The notes under the pieces: generated by a model | What the model was told of the DNA's origin: nothing | Database searches by the model: none | The model's input: only the letters and a program-made list of their open reading frames with translations | Translations under genes and position numbers: made by a program | Shown: piece after piece, positions 1 through 8,943 of the stretch | Layout: each line of letters opens with the position of its first letter | How positions within the stretch are numbered: position 1 is the stretch's first letter | IMG/VR virus record: IMGVR_UViG_3300013114_000447 | Location: 124,001-188,000 of that record | Origin: a virus | Length of the DNA: 64,000 bases | Reading direction: 5' to 3' (one strand)

Positions 1-1050
1 TATAGTGACCAGCAACAACGCGTTGCAACCTGGAGAACCTTTTTAAACGAAGGTTCTTTTCTGCAACGCTTGCGAAAAAAAAGCGCTCCCGGCCTGGAAG
101 ACATGTCGGATGCCGAACTTCGTGGAGTATTTGCGACCGACCCGGATCCAGCAAACCAGCGTCAAGCAGCATACCTCTATATTAGACGTGCAAGCAACAC
201 TGAAGAGCAACAAAGCCGCACAGAAGAATTAATGGACATTGCCAAGTCTAAAGATCCTACACCCACATCGCGTACTGGGACGACTGCCTTGGGTGAACCG
301 GTCCCCCCCATCCCAGATGAGCCCTCACGACTTAGCACACGCATGCCCACCACTACTCCGGCACCAGTCGAAGACGAAGAGATGGTCGTTTGGGCAAAAA
401 AAAGCGCACCTCCACTAAAAAAGGCTCTTGAAAGTGGGGGTTCCAAAGATGTAGCAGAGGCGCGCACTTGGATCGCACGCCGGACGGAGGAAGAAAAAAA
501 CGCTCTGATAAACGCTCTGGCAGATATCGGACACACTTTTGTAGAAGACGATTCCGCAGATGAGAGCCCTGGTTCAGAAGAGACAGATATACCGGAACCT
601 CTTCTTAATAGCGACGACCACACTTTAACTGTGATTCATTTTCTTGGATTGGATGACGCACCTTTGGATTCTATTCATTACCCAACAGACGAAGCCTGGA
701 TGAATGCATCGGAGAGGCAGAAGCGAATCTGGTATCGTTATTACGCGGATGTTATACAGGATCGCGGCCAGGATTCGGACGGTGAAGATCCTTTATATAG
801 ATCATTTCACAGCTTTTTCTTGAAGCCCGAGACGGATCTCTTTCTCCCAGAAGCGTTTCGCCAGTGGCTCGCTTGGGAAATTGAGAATCCTGAAAAAACA
901 CCTGAAGTAAAAGCTTGGTGCGGCGAAAAAGAATGCACCCCGGCCGACATTGAGAGCAAACGCGAGTCACTTAAAGAGCTTTATATATTGGAAGAATCTC
1001 AAATGAGACGGTGGCACCAATTAGCAGGAATTAACCCGAGAGTATTATGA
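1..1050 (+). CDS. Probable virion-interior protein, 5' end outside window
   Basis: The reading frame is open from the first base, so the start lies upstream; about 349 residues are visible. No enzyme family is recognised. The first visible residues include W-R-T-F-L-N-E-G, a Leu-x-Glu-Gly site like those near the N-termini of four other proteins in this window and like T4 gp21 prohead-protease sites. The middle is acidic and proline-rich, as in a low-complexity linker. The C-terminus has a helical region with W-C-G-E-K-E-C and ends near R-W-H-Q-L-A-G-I, similar to the K-R-L-A-G-I end of the scaffold at 8996. The stop overlaps the next ATG (ATGA). A core or portal-associated virion protein is inferred from position and the cleavage-like site. 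Confidence 0.7.
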   Translation, partial: YSDQQQRVATWRTFLNEGSFLQRLRKKSAPGLEDMSDAELRGVFATDPDPANQRQAAYLYIRRASNTEEQQSRTEELMDIAKSKDPTPTSRTGTTALGEPVPPIPDEPSRLSTRMPTTTPAPVEDEEMVVWAKKSAPPLKKALESGGSKDVAEARTWIARRTEEEKNALINALADIGHTFVEDDSADESPGSEETDIPEPLLNSDDHTLTVIHFLGLDDAPLDSIHYPTDEAWMNASERQKRIWYRYYADVIQDRGQDSDGEDPLYRSFHSFFLKPETDLFLPEAFRQWLAWEIENPEKTPEVKAWCGEKECTPADIESKRESLKELYILEESQMRRWHQLAGINPRVL

Positions 1051-1466
1051 AAAAATCAGACCTTAAACAATTAATCAAGCCACTTGTCAAAGAGTGTATT
1101 CATGAAGTCCTCCTTGAAGAAGGGCTTTTATCCAATGTGGTTTCCGAAGTGGCGAAAGGGCTCCAGACGACCCCGCTTGTGGAAGTGCAGCAGTCTTCGA
1201 ATCAGGGACCAACACCATCAGTCGGCATTCAGACGACCGAACAAGACGTGGCGTCACGGGCTCAGTTAAAAGAATATAGAAAAAAGATGATGGAAGTTGT
1301 AGGAAAAGATGCGTATCAGGGAGTGGACTTATTTGAGAATACAGCCCCACTCTCAAATCACATTCCAGAACAAGGAAGCGCAGACTTAGGAGATCCCAGT
1401 GACGCTGGAGTGGACATTAGCTCTTTAGTAGGAAATTCCTCTAAAATTTGGCAGGCATTAAAGTAG
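1047..1466 (+). CDS. Small probable prohead-interior protein
   Basis: 139 residues, translationally coupled to the gene before it by an ATGA overlap. The N-terminus is a basic amphipathic helix (K-K-S-D-L-K-Q-L-I-K) leading to L-L-E-E-G at residues 22-26. Short helices of this kind ending in an acidic L-x-E site are common on aquatic T4-like phage proteins and resemble capsid-targeting sequences. The rest is polar and low in complexity, with no domain I recognise. The virion role is inferred from the helix, the site and its position next to structural genes. Confidence 0.65.
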   Translation: MKKSDLKQLIKPLVKECIHEVLLEEGLLSNVVSEVAKGLQTTPLVEVQQSSNQGPTPSVGIQTTEQDVASRAQLKEYRKKMMEVVGKDAYQGVDLFENTAPLSNHIPEQGSADLGDPSDAGVDISSLVGNSSKIWQALK

Positions 1467-1470
1467 ACTT

Positions 1471-1713
1471 ATGGCCCGAGCAACCCACATTAAAGTAACT
1501 GCACGCGAGTGTCACGGAAACACCGAGCGCATGATCCGACGTTTTATTAAGAAAGTAAAAAAAGAACGTATTATTGAGAGCGTTAAGGACAAAAGACACT
1601 ACAAAAAACCTTCTGTTGCAAAGAAGGAAAAACGCATTCGTGCGGCTCGGCAAAGGATCCGAGACGAACAAAAACGAAAGAGAGCGCAACAAAGGCGCGC
1701 TAGAAATATTTAG
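1471..1713 (+). CDS. rpsU: Ribosomal protein bS21 homologue
   Basis: 80 residues, extremely basic. The order I-K-V near the N-terminus, R-R-F-I-K-K-V-K-K-E around residues 23-32, then an aromatic residue plus K-P-S and a long Arg/Lys helix is the layout of small-subunit protein bS21 (about 70 residues in bacteria). bS21 lies near the 3' end of 16S rRNA, where the Shine-Dalgarno helix forms, and phage copies are known from aquatic phages. A role in steering host ribosomes to phage messages is inference. The gene starts 4 bases after the previous stop and ends just before the first ACTATTTA motif. A generic basic nucleic-acid-binding protein is the alternative. Confidence 0.75.
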   Translation: MARATHIKVTARECHGNTERMIRRFIKKVKKERIIESVKDKRHYKKPSVAKKEKRIRAARQRIRDEQKRKRAQQRRARNI

Positions 1714-1715
1714 GC

Positions 1716-1723
1716 ACTATTTA
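1716..1723 (+). promoter_or_regulatory. Candidate late promoter, site 1 (ACTATTTA)
   Basis: ACTATTTA starts 39 bases before the ATG at 1755, inside a dyad reading CACTAT-TT-ATAGTG. It is one of nine intergenic copies, each upstream of a structural-type gene. That it works as a phage late promoter is inferred from placement. Confidence 0.6.
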
Positions 1724-1754
1724 TAGTGTATATTAAAAATTTAGGAGATTTATA

Positions 1755-2186
1755 ATGGCAAATTGGAATCCATCATGGAAAACAGAAGTAGGTTTAAACC
1801 ATGTTGGGGCATATCAAGTTAGTGGGCAACCATACGCTTCTGGCAATCTTGACTGTGGAAATGCAAAACAAGTTGAGTTCCCCTATGTAACTCGATGGTT
1901 TCAGGTTATTAATCGAGAAGCCTTCCCCGTGCGTGTTGGGTTTTCTCAATTGGGAGTTTCTGGGAGTAATTATTTTACTTGCCCGCCCTCTGCATCGGCT
2001 GCCCCAAGTAGTACGGGAGTGCTGGAGGCAAAGGTTTCTGAAGTGTGGCTATATAGCCCGGGCAACCCTACTGCCAAGGCCGATGTTGTGGCTGGCTTAA
2101 CTAGTGTTCCGCGCGGAAGAACGACAGTTTCATCTTCCACCGATGGGCTTCTCCCATCATGGAGCGGTTCAGTAGGAGTAGGCTAG
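1755..2186 (+). CDS. Small virion/fibre-cluster protein
   Basis: 143 residues, with a good ribosome site (TTAGGAGA) 8 bases before the ATG. It is rich in Gly, Ser, Val and aromatic residues and looks all-beta, with no signal peptide or transmembrane segment. It is first in a unit that continues into two fibre-like genes (1 and 16 base gaps) and is preceded by a candidate late promoter. Function is not recognised; a fibre-associated or head-decoration protein is a reasonable guess. Confidence 0.6.
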   Translation: MANWNPSWKTEVGLNHVGAYQVSGQPYASGNLDCGNAKQVEFPYVTRWFQVINREAFPVRVGFSQLGVSGSNYFTCPPSASAAPSSTGVLEAKVSEVWLYSPGNPTAKADVVAGLTSVPRGRTTVSSSTDGLLPSWSGSVGVG

Positions 2187-2187
2187 A

Positions 2188-2958
2188 ATGGCCACTTTTG
2201 GATGGGCATATATAAACTGCGAAGACTCTGGTTCTGCTAGCACTGGAGGACAAGCTGATGGTCCCACCGGATCAATACAGTTTGTAACCGGCTCTAACGC
2301 GACCAGTGGTTCGGCTAACTTGTTGTGGTATACCGCATCGTATGGCGGCTATAATGCCAATACACTTGTATTAACAGGCGCATTGGTCGTCACCGGTGCG
2401 ATTAGTGCTAGTCACTTTCACATTGAAAACATAGCAGTTATCGATGCCACCGGCTCTACTTATTTTGGTAATAGCTCCGACGATTCGCACGTTAGAACGG
2501 GAAGTCTTTATATTTCGCAGAACACTATTCTTGGAAGCGATTATACAGCCGACCATAAAATCAGTGGCAGTCTTCAAATTTATGGCAGTAGTTCTGTCTC
2601 TGGTCCTGCTCTCGCTATCGAATATTCACAGTCGGCCGGAATTCTCACGGTCCCCGGCTTACGGGTTCAATATACACAAATTACAGAGACTGCCGGCACT
2701 ACGGGTTCGCAAGGCGACTATATTATTGGAATCCGCGCCGGCGATGCAAACACTAACTATCGGCTCCCCAGTGCCTCCTTAGCTGGAACGGGATCCTTGC
2801 GTGTCATTAAGGATGAGGTGGCATCGCGCTCAGGAACAAAAATTTATGTTTCCTCTTCGTCGCCCGATACCATTGATGGGCAAGCTAGCTATATATTGAC
2901 TGGCACAATGCCAGCTATTAATTTGTATTCTGACGGACACGATTGGTATATATTCTAG
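2188..2958 (+). CDS. Tail-fibre-like structural protein
   Basis: 256 residues of Ser/Gly/Thr-rich beta sequence. The N-terminal two thirds has short repeated hydrophobic turns typical of phage fibre shafts. The last 70 residues have a motif shared with the next four fibre genes: leucine-proline strand (Y-R-L-P-S-A-S), a Lys-Asp turn (V-I-K-D-E), T-I-D-G, and a final aromatic strand (H-D-W-Y-I-F). It starts 1 base after the previous stop. Host adhesion is inferred from the family type. Confidence 0.65.
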   Translation: MATFGWAYINCEDSGSASTGGQADGPTGSIQFVTGSNATSGSANLLWYTASYGGYNANTLVLTGALVVTGAISASHFHIENIAVIDATGSTYFGNSSDDSHVRTGSLYISQNTILGSDYTADHKISGSLQIYGSSSVSGPALAIEYSQSAGILTVPGLRVQYTQITETAGTTGSQGDYIIGIRAGDANTNYRLPSASLAGTGSLRVIKDEVASRSGTKIYVSSSSPDTIDGQASYILTGTMPAINLYSDGHDWYIF

Positions 2959-2974
2959 GAGGTAAAAGTATCGT

Positions 2975-3772
2975 ATGGGCTACAATACTTTATCAGGTAC
3001 CGTCCTTGCTCCACTAGAATTTATTCCTGGCGACTTAGTAGTTGGGAATATCCTATCTGGTAATTTAAGCACTTCGGATGGATCCTCTGTTATTAATGTT
3101 CCGCGGGTAACCAATCCTACCGATAATGCTATTCTCACCAACATAGGAGGAGACGCCAATAGTCTTACGTGTGAAACTAATCTCACTTTTGATGGCAGTG
3201 AATTAGTAATCACGGGGTATGTGACGGCCAGCATTGGATTGTCTGCCTCTTATTTGGAGGGAGACGGAAGCCGTCTTAGCGGTATTACAGGCGGCGGCGG
3301 CGGTGATGGCATCTTCACGATTATAGATGGCTCTCACGCATATGTCACCAGTAGTCTTAATGTTGGTGGACAGACATCACCCACTCATCAACTGGTGGTT
3401 AGCGGCACTGTTTCCTCTAGTGTTAATGTGTCTGCTTCAGCATTTTATGGATCGGCAATGATTTTAGCCGGCGGCTTATCCTTGAATCGAGTATCGGTGA
3501 GTGGTCATGTAACAGCTTCTAAAAACGATTATTATCTAGGCGTGGATTCTACCAATACAGCCATAGAAATTCGCCTCTTAAATGCTGCTCTATTGGACAG
3601 CGGCCAAACTTATGTGGTAAAGGACGAGAGTGGCAACGCTGATAACAACAATATAACGATTAGGACCAGCGGATCCCAGACTATTGATGGACAAAATGCA
3701 GTAGTTTTGATGTCCCCTCACGCATCAATCTCGATTTATTGTAATGGGTCCGATAAATACTTTATTTATTGA
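2975..3772 (+). CDS. Tail-fibre-like structural protein
   Basis: 265 residues, with a strong AGGAGG ribosome site at 2957-2962 that overlaps the previous stop. It has phage-fibre turns of the A-S-Y-L-E-G-D-G-S-R-L-S-G type near residue 92 and a Gly-rich hinge, then the shared C-terminal domain (V-V-K-D-E, then Q-T-I-D-G-Q, then an aromatic end). It is a paralogue of the gene before it. It is probably part of an array of short tail or collar fibres. Confidence 0.65.
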   Translation: MGYNTLSGTVLAPLEFIPGDLVVGNILSGNLSTSDGSSVINVPRVTNPTDNAILTNIGGDANSLTCETNLTFDGSELVITGYVTASIGLSASYLEGDGSRLSGITGGGGGDGIFTIIDGSHAYVTSSLNVGGQTSPTHQLVVSGTVSSSVNVSASAFYGSAMILAGGLSLNRVSVSGHVTASKNDYYLGVDSTNTAIEIRLLNAALLDSGQTYVVKDESGNADNNNITIRTSGSQTIDGQNAVVLMSPHASISIYCNGSDKYFIY

Positions 3773-3894
3773 GTTTTTATATACTGGCGCCAACTAATTA
3801 ATAGCGAGCCCACATGCAAATGTGGTGCTTGGGGTGCTTGCTGTATAACAAGCATCCTGCCTAAAAAAAACTATAATATGGAGGGTTTTTAAAA
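3773..3894 (+). other. Structured leader between fibre genes
   Basis: This 122-base gap holds two hairpins. One is a 6-bp stem closed by a GCAA tetraloop (3810-3825). The other is a 9-bp stem with an 8-base loop (3832-3857). They are followed by ACTATAAT at 3870-3877, a relaxed form of the late motif, and a GGAGG ribosome site at 3881-3885. Neither hairpin is followed by a T-run, so they look like leader RNA structure rather than terminators. Confidence 0.4.
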
Positions 3895-5478
3895 ATGGCT
3901 TATTTATTTCAATCGGGTAGTATGGAGGCACAGCTTTCGGGCGGTATGGACTTCAACTATTCTAATGTTGAAACTGACAAAATGATGGCGATCAATTCTG
4001 ATGCGACATCTCGCGCCGCAGCAGCAGGTGTATTCGGACTTGGTGCCGATGGATCGGCTGATGGTGCGTTATACTGGAATGGTTCAGAACTCGTGGTTGC
4101 GGCCGCGACGACGGATATTTTTGCGGTAGGCGCCAACGGCGTTAATCTTTCGCAAAGCGGAGATTACTACAGTATTCAAGGTACCAGCGTTCTTAACGCA
4201 ACTACTCTTGGTAGCGCAGTCGTCGCTTCGTCTCTGACGAGTCTTGGCACTCAAGGTGAAGCTCTGGATATGGGCGACAACAACATCTCTAATGTTGGGG
4301 ATATCGACTGTGATAGCATCAGTGTTGCTGATGCAGCAAATGGTCTTGATGTTATTTTCGGTGGTGACAGTGGCACTAATAAAATGTCACTTACTGACAA
4401 TCTGGCAATTGCGCTTGATGTTACACAAGGTGCGAATTCTTACCTCAAGTTTGTTACAACGGACGGGTCTGAACAAATTACTTTTGGAAAGAACAGTACA
4501 TTTAATGGCACAACTATTGCTGATCTCGGTACTGTCACGACTGCCGACATTAACGGTGGTTCTCTCGACGGCGTCACTATCGGTGCCGCTTCTGCAGGTG
4601 CTGGTACTTTTGCCGCTCTTATCGGAACGAGCTTAAGCGTTAGTGATGGCGACATCACAAACGTTGGAGTTCTGGAGGCCGACACTATTCAATCCGATGC
4701 AGATGCATCGGGTTTGAATATTAACTTTGATGGTAATACTGGCACCAACAAGATTACGATCAATGATGGTTTAGCTACCGGTCTGCTTGTTGAAGACTCC
4801 GGTGGCAATGATTTCATGATCTTTTCTACTGATGGCGATGATAACATTAAATTTAAAAAGGGTACTACATTTAATGGCACGACCATTGCTGATCTCGGTA
4901 CTGTCACGACTGCCACGTCTATTACGTCGACCGACTTAATTGGTACTAACATTGATGGTATTATCGGCGCCGACACTGCTCGCGCTGGTACTTTCACCAG
5001 TCTTGATTGTACCGATGGCGCATTCGCTGTCGCCAATCTTGACATCGACGGTGCAACTGACATTGGCGCTGCTCTGGTAGACGCTGACTTGTTCATTGTT
5101 GATGATGGTGCTGGTGGAACAAACCGTAAGAGTACTTTGTCTCGACTTAAGACTTACATCGGTGCTGGTAACGAGGCTGTGGAAGTTCACGGCGTACACG
5201 GCAATCAACTTCTGAGTGGTGGCATGAATGTTGCTACAGGAAGTTTCGCTGCAAATCGCACCTGGACTCTGCCGCGTTGCAGTAGCATTTCCGAAGGTGA
5301 GATCTATCGCGTCAAAGTAACGGGCTTGGACGGCAACACGCTGACCGTGGCTGTTAACGCTAATGATTCAATCGATGACTTGGCTGTAGATGTTGATCTC
5401 GAACTTAACTCAGACAATGGTTCTATCTCGCTTATGTGCGTCGATACTGACTCTGCTGGTAAGTGGAAGATCTTTTAA
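3895..5478 (+). CDS. Large tail-fibre-like protein with internal repeats
   Basis: 527 residues rich in Asp, Gly, Thr and Ala, almost wholly repetitive beta sequence. A block containing N-G-T-T-I-A-D-L-G-T-V-T-T-A occurs twice and is near-identical at DNA level. Other repeated units include D-G-N-T-G-T-N-K and G-T-F variants. The C-terminus has the shared fibre domain (T-W-T-L-P-R, V-K-V-T-G, a final K-W-K-I-F). It has its own ribosome site and leader, and a strong terminator follows. It is probably a trimeric fibre shaft. Confidence 0.65.
   Translation: MAYLFQSGSMEAQLSGGMDFNYSNVETDKMMAINSDATSRAAAAGVFGLGADGSADGALYWNGSELVVAAATTDIFAVGANGVNLSQSGDYYSIQGTSVLNATTLGSAVVASSLTSLGTQGEALDMGDNNISNVGDIDCDSISVADAANGLDVIFGGDSGTNKMSLTDNLAIALDVTQGANSYLKFVTTDGSEQITFGKNSTFNGTTIADLGTVTTADINGGSLDGVTIGAASAGAGTFAALIGTSLSVSDGDITNVGVLEADTIQSDADASGLNINFDGNTGTNKITINDGLATGLLVEDSGGNDFMIFSTDGDDNIKFKKGTTFNGTTIADLGTVTTATSITSTDLIGTNIDGIIGADTARAGTFTSLDCTDGAFAVANLDIDGATDIGAALVDADLFIVDDGAGGTNRKSTLSRLKTYIGAGNEAVEVHGVHGNQLLSGGMNVATGSFAANRTWTLPRCSSISEGEIYRVKVTGLDGNTLTVAVNANDSIDDLAVDVDLELNSDNGSISLMCVDTDSAGKWKIF
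4501..4545 (+). repeat. Direct repeat, copy 1
   Basis: A 45-base block beginning TTTAATGGCAC recurs at 4870-4914 with two mismatches. Both copies are in the same frame of the fibre gene at 3895. This level of DNA identity suggests recent duplication or gene conversion. Confidence 0.8.
4870..4914 (+). repeat. Direct repeat, copy 2
   Basis: Second copy of the 45-base block at 4501-4545, differing at two positions. It encodes the same N-G-T-T-I-A-D-L-G segment. Confidence 0.8.
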
Positions 5479-5525
5479 TCTCGAACTTGTTTCAGATGAA
5501 GAATTTCATTCTTTAAAATATTGGG

Positions 5526-5558
5526 CGCCCCTCCTTGTGGGGGGCGTCCTCTTTTTTA
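5526..5558 (+). terminator. Rho-independent terminator after fibre gene
   Basis: An 8-bp GC stem (CGCCCCTC pairing with a G-rich 3' arm) has a 5-base loop and is followed by TCCTCTTTTTT. It lies about 50 bases after the fibre stop codon and just before the next late motif. Confidence 0.85.
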
Positions 5559-5561
5559 TAA

Positions 5562-5569
5562 ACTATTTA
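5562..5569 (+). promoter_or_regulatory. Candidate late promoter, site 2 (ACTATTTA)
   Basis: ACTATTTA directly follows the terminator T-run and starts 53 bases before the ATG at 5615. A second partial copy, CTATTTA, is at 5593-5599, so this gap may hold two start sites. Confidence 0.6.
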
Positions 5570-5614
5570 TAGCAGATAAATAAAATAATATTCTATTTAC
5601 AATGGACCCTTCTT

Positions 5615-6679
5615 ATGGCTTATAATATTACTGCTACTAACGTAAAAGAAACTCAAGATTCTTTATCTCAAAATATGCTCGACAAAGAGTCGGATCAGGA
5701 GATTAGCGGCACCAAAACATTTTTAAATAACATTAGCGCTAAACAGTTTAAACTACTTGATGGAACACCATTAAGACCTACGGCCCTTGAGACTATTTCT
5801 AACAATACGCCCGGCGCCATTTTAATTTGTAACGGAAATACTACCGCAACTGGCGCGCCCAATCTTACATATAAGAATAGCACTCTCTCAGGGCAAGAGG
5901 CCGCCTTCGAGGTGTTCAATGGGTCTGCTAAGAAATTAACTGAGATCCCCGCCGCGGCCCTTGAAGGAACAGTTCCTGCCGCCACATTACCCCTCGGTAG
6001 TCGAGGAGGACTGTCAGTGCACAATAATCAACTCATCATTGACCCAACGACCCCCTTGTCTATTCGCACCCAAGGTCAAACATTGGCAGATCCAGATTTA
6101 TTATTGATATATGATGTCTCTAAAAATGAACTGCGCAAGACCACATTGCAAGTATTGCATGATGATTACTTACATTCTAAACTCAAGCACCCTGGGGGCC
6201 AAGTTAATAGCTTACAATTTAAGAAGGGGACTGGTTTTGGCGGAAGCGCTGGATTGACTTTTAACCCTACAAAGCAAATCCTAAATGTCGATGGTCATTG
6301 TGATATGATTTCATTGACGACGACCAATAGCTTAACAGTAGGTGGGTCGCTTCATCAGGACGGCGCGCTACATCAAGCGATAAAAACTATTAGTGGCGAC
6401 TATACTGTACAGCAAGACGATTACACGCTGTTAGCGGATGTTTCAAACACTAGTGCGTGTATCACACTACCCGATGCTACTCAAAATGAGGGAAGAATGA
6501 TCAACATTAAGGGCATTAACTCGACAAAGTATACCCTTCGGTCTCATAGTTTAATGATTAAAAGCGCCGGCGGCTCAATTGACAGGTTTGATAACGTCAC
6601 TCTTAAAATGAATGGCGCCTCACGCACGCTTCAATCAGATGGAATAAATTGGTGGATTATTGGATCTAGAGGAACTTGA
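5615..6679 (+). CDS. Tail-fibre-like structural protein
   Basis: 354 residues. The N-terminus is helical (K-E-T-Q-D-S-L-S-Q-N-M-L) and then turns to beta sequence. The C-terminal 80 residues match the shared fibre domain (I-T-L-P-D-A-T, I-N-I-K-G, final W-W-I-I-G). The ribosome site is weak (GGAC). The MAYN start resembles the MAYNTS start of the next gene, so the N-terminal attachment segments may also be related. Confidence 0.65.
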   Translation: MAYNITATNVKETQDSLSQNMLDKESDQEISGTKTFLNNISAKQFKLLDGTPLRPTALETISNNTPGAILICNGNTTATGAPNLTYKNSTLSGQEAAFEVFNGSAKKLTEIPAAALEGTVPAATLPLGSRGGLSVHNNQLIIDPTTPLSIRTQGQTLADPDLLLIYDVSKNELRKTTLQVLHDDYLHSKLKHPGGQVNSLQFKKGTGFGGSAGLTFNPTKQILNVDGHCDMISLTTTNSLTVGGSLHQDGALHQAIKTISGDYTVQQDDYTLLADVSNTSACITLPDATQNEGRMINIKGINSTKYTLRSHSLMIKSAGGSIDRFDNVTLKMNGASRTLQSDGINWWIIGSRGT

Positions 6680-6711
6680 TTTCTAGTTAGTAAAAATGGA
6701 GAACCTAATTA

Positions 6712-8895
6712 ATGGCTTATAACACCTCAAAGGGCCCCCGTGGACTAGGCGATATTCTCAACGAAGAGGATACCGATACTCAAATTGATTTCGGTAGCGA
6801 TGAGATTACCTTTAAAACTAATAACATAGGGCGCCTGACGATTGCTAATGCGCATGTATCTTGCTCTGTAAATGTCTCAGGCTCCGCTTTTTATGGCGAT
6901 GGCTCCAATCTTACGGGACTGACTCCCGCTGCAATCACGACCTACAATAGCGCCGCAGACAATCGTGTTATCACTTCGGTAAATAGTACTACTGTTCAAG
7001 GCGAAAGTGGTTTAACATACGACGGCGCCGATTTGGTTATAGTAGGGAATGCGTCTGCCTCTCTTGGTGTCACTGGCTCTGCTCTTTATACTGCCACAAC
7101 CACTATTGATAGCGCACATGTGTCAAGTTCTCTTAATGTCTCCGGAGCCGCTTTTTATGGCGATGGTTCTAATTTGAGTAATTTGCCACCATCAGGAATC
7201 GTATGGGATGGCTCTACTGCTAATGGTGTTGCGACATATAAAAACGGTGGCGAGGCAACTGTAGAGTCAAATCTAACTTTTGATGGAACAGACTTAGGTG
7301 TCTCTGACAAGATCGTTCATATAGGCGATACAGATACATTTATTAACTTTACAGAGGATGACATAAACTTTCAAGCCGGCGGCGTCAATTTTCTAGATCT
7401 CACCGAGGACACTCAAAACGAAGCAACTTTTAACGAAGGTGGTGTTGATGTTGACTTTAGGGTTGAGTCGGTTAACGACACACATATGATTTTTGTTGAC
7501 GCTGCAAATGATGCTGTTAGTATTGGTGTTTCCACCGATACGCCGGCCGCTGTGTTAGAGATTGCAGGTGACGCTGCTCAGGCGAAACCCACACTTACTA
7601 TTGATCACGCAGAAGATACCAACAATGCTGTTAATATCAACGCAGATTCCATAACAACAGCCAAAGCTTTGCGCATATCTGCTGACGCCTTAACGACGGG
7701 TAACGCTCTTTATATTGACGACGCTTCATCAAACACGGGAACAAGAAAAACCGCGCTCATAATTCAGAATAATGCTGCAGCAATTAACGCCCAAGCACTA
7801 GCAGTTCAGTCAGACGGTGGCACAACAGGAATAAAACTAGACAAGAATTACTCGGATCTCACTGAAGCCTCAATAACCGGCTTGCACATAGACTGGGATA
7901 AGACCGGCGCTTCCACGTCAGACAACACCATGTATGGTATCCAACTTGACATGGATAACACGACAGCCACCAACGGCAACAACTACATGTATGGCTTACA
8001 CGTCACCCCGACGCTTTCGCACGCTGCTGACGCCGGCGGAGCCTTTCTATACGGTGTGTTTATTAACGCGCAAGGCGGAACAAACGGCAGCAGCCTTGTC
8101 CAAGGGGCAAGAATCGAAGCTGGGGGCGGAGACGTCAACTACGGAATCCAACTTGATGTTGAGGACGGTGGTGTCGATCTTAGAATTGAAAGTTCAGCCG
8201 ATAGTGGCGATTACTTCCAGATTCAAACCACTACCCATGGCGCAACCACGATCTCAACAGTTGATGACAATGCTACTGCAGCCCATCTGGTATTTGATGT
8301 GGATGGAGATATTACTTTAGACCCCGCCGCTGGCACTGTTGATGTCGCCGGCACTCTCACAGCTTCGGTAAACATTTCAGCATCCGCATTCTATGGTGAC
8401 GGTGCGAACTTGACAAATGTAGCCACCGACGCTACGGGGTCCGGAGGCGCCGGCGATATTCAATTTTTGAGAAGCACCGATGGAAGCTTTATGTCAGATG
8501 GAGCTTTATCTTTTAGCACTGGTTCTTCGGGCGCCACGGGAACTGCATTAAGTTGTTCCAACTTGGTAGTAGGATATGGGCTGAAGCTCCCCTACGCAGT
8601 AAAAACTTCAAATTATAGTGTGGCGATTTCTGATAATATCATTTACATGAGCGGTTCACTGACTAACATTACCGCTTCGCTACCAGCTGCATCTACGGTC
8701 GATGGGAGTGTGTTTTATATTAAAAATATTAGCGCTCACCGTGAAGCAGAAGTGCGTCCCAACGGGAGCGAACTGATTGATAATGCTGCTTTACAATCTC
8801 TCGAAGCCACCGAAGGAATACGAATTCAGGCTCTAGCTGCGGGGGGAGGAGCTTATACTTGGGCCATTATTGGCGTGTCAATGCCGCTTCCATAG
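6712..8895 (+). CDS. Long tail fibre with LTGL-type repeats
   Basis: 727 residues. It carries at least three copies of a motif of the form S-A-x-A-F-Y-G-D-G-S-N-L-T-x-L (around residues 60, 150 and 560), a signature of phage tail fibres and many marine phage fibres. Between them is a long beta-helix-like region of Asn/Asp/Thr-rich strands. The shared domain closes the protein (S-L-P-A-A-S, Y-I-K-N-I-S, aromatic end). It is the largest fibre here and likely the main host-contact protein, which is an inference. Confidence 0.75.
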   Translation: MAYNTSKGPRGLGDILNEEDTDTQIDFGSDEITFKTNNIGRLTIANAHVSCSVNVSGSAFYGDGSNLTGLTPAAITTYNSAADNRVITSVNSTTVQGESGLTYDGADLVIVGNASASLGVTGSALYTATTTIDSAHVSSSLNVSGAAFYGDGSNLSNLPPSGIVWDGSTANGVATYKNGGEATVESNLTFDGTDLGVSDKIVHIGDTDTFINFTEDDINFQAGGVNFLDLTEDTQNEATFNEGGVDVDFRVESVNDTHMIFVDAANDAVSIGVSTDTPAAVLEIAGDAAQAKPTLTIDHAEDTNNAVNINADSITTAKALRISADALTTGNALYIDDASSNTGTRKTALIIQNNAAAINAQALAVQSDGGTTGIKLDKNYSDLTEASITGLHIDWDKTGASTSDNTMYGIQLDMDNTTATNGNNYMYGLHVTPTLSHAADAGGAFLYGVFINAQGGTNGSSLVQGARIEAGGGDVNYGIQLDVEDGGVDLRIESSADSGDYFQIQTTTHGATTISTVDDNATAAHLVFDVDGDITLDPAAGTVDVAGTLTASVNISASAFYGDGANLTNVATDATGSGGAGDIQFLRSTDGSFMSDGALSFSTGSSGATGTALSCSNLVVGYGLKLPYAVKTSNYSVAISDNIIYMSGSLTNITASLPAASTVDGSVFYIKNISAHREAEVRPNGSELIDNAALQSLEATEGIRIQALAAGGGAYTWAIIGVSMPLP

Positions 8896-8915
8896 TATAT
8901 CTAAGTGTTAACAGT

Positions 8916-8943
8916 GCCTCTCCTATATAAAAAGAGGTGTTTT
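8916..8943 (+). terminator. Weak hairpin terminator after fibre cluster
   Basis: CCTCT and AGAGG arms enclose an 11-base A/T-rich loop and are followed by TGTTTTA. The stem is short, so termination is probably partial. It is 20 bases after the fibre stop and just before the next late motif. Confidence 0.4.

Noticed and set aside
177-623. Minus-strand open frame of 148 codons
   Set aside because: It lies wholly inside gene 1 on the other strand, has no ribosome site and is Ser/Arg-rich shadow sequence.
1716-1725. TATAAATA on the minus strand as a T4-type late promoter pointing left
   Set aside because: Sites 4-7 lack the final TA needed for that reading, and no leftward genes exist.
5593-5599. 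CTATTTA as a tenth full late promoter
   Set aside because: It lacks the first A, lies only 16 bases before the ATG and overlaps the place of the ribosome site. It was noted only as a partial copy.
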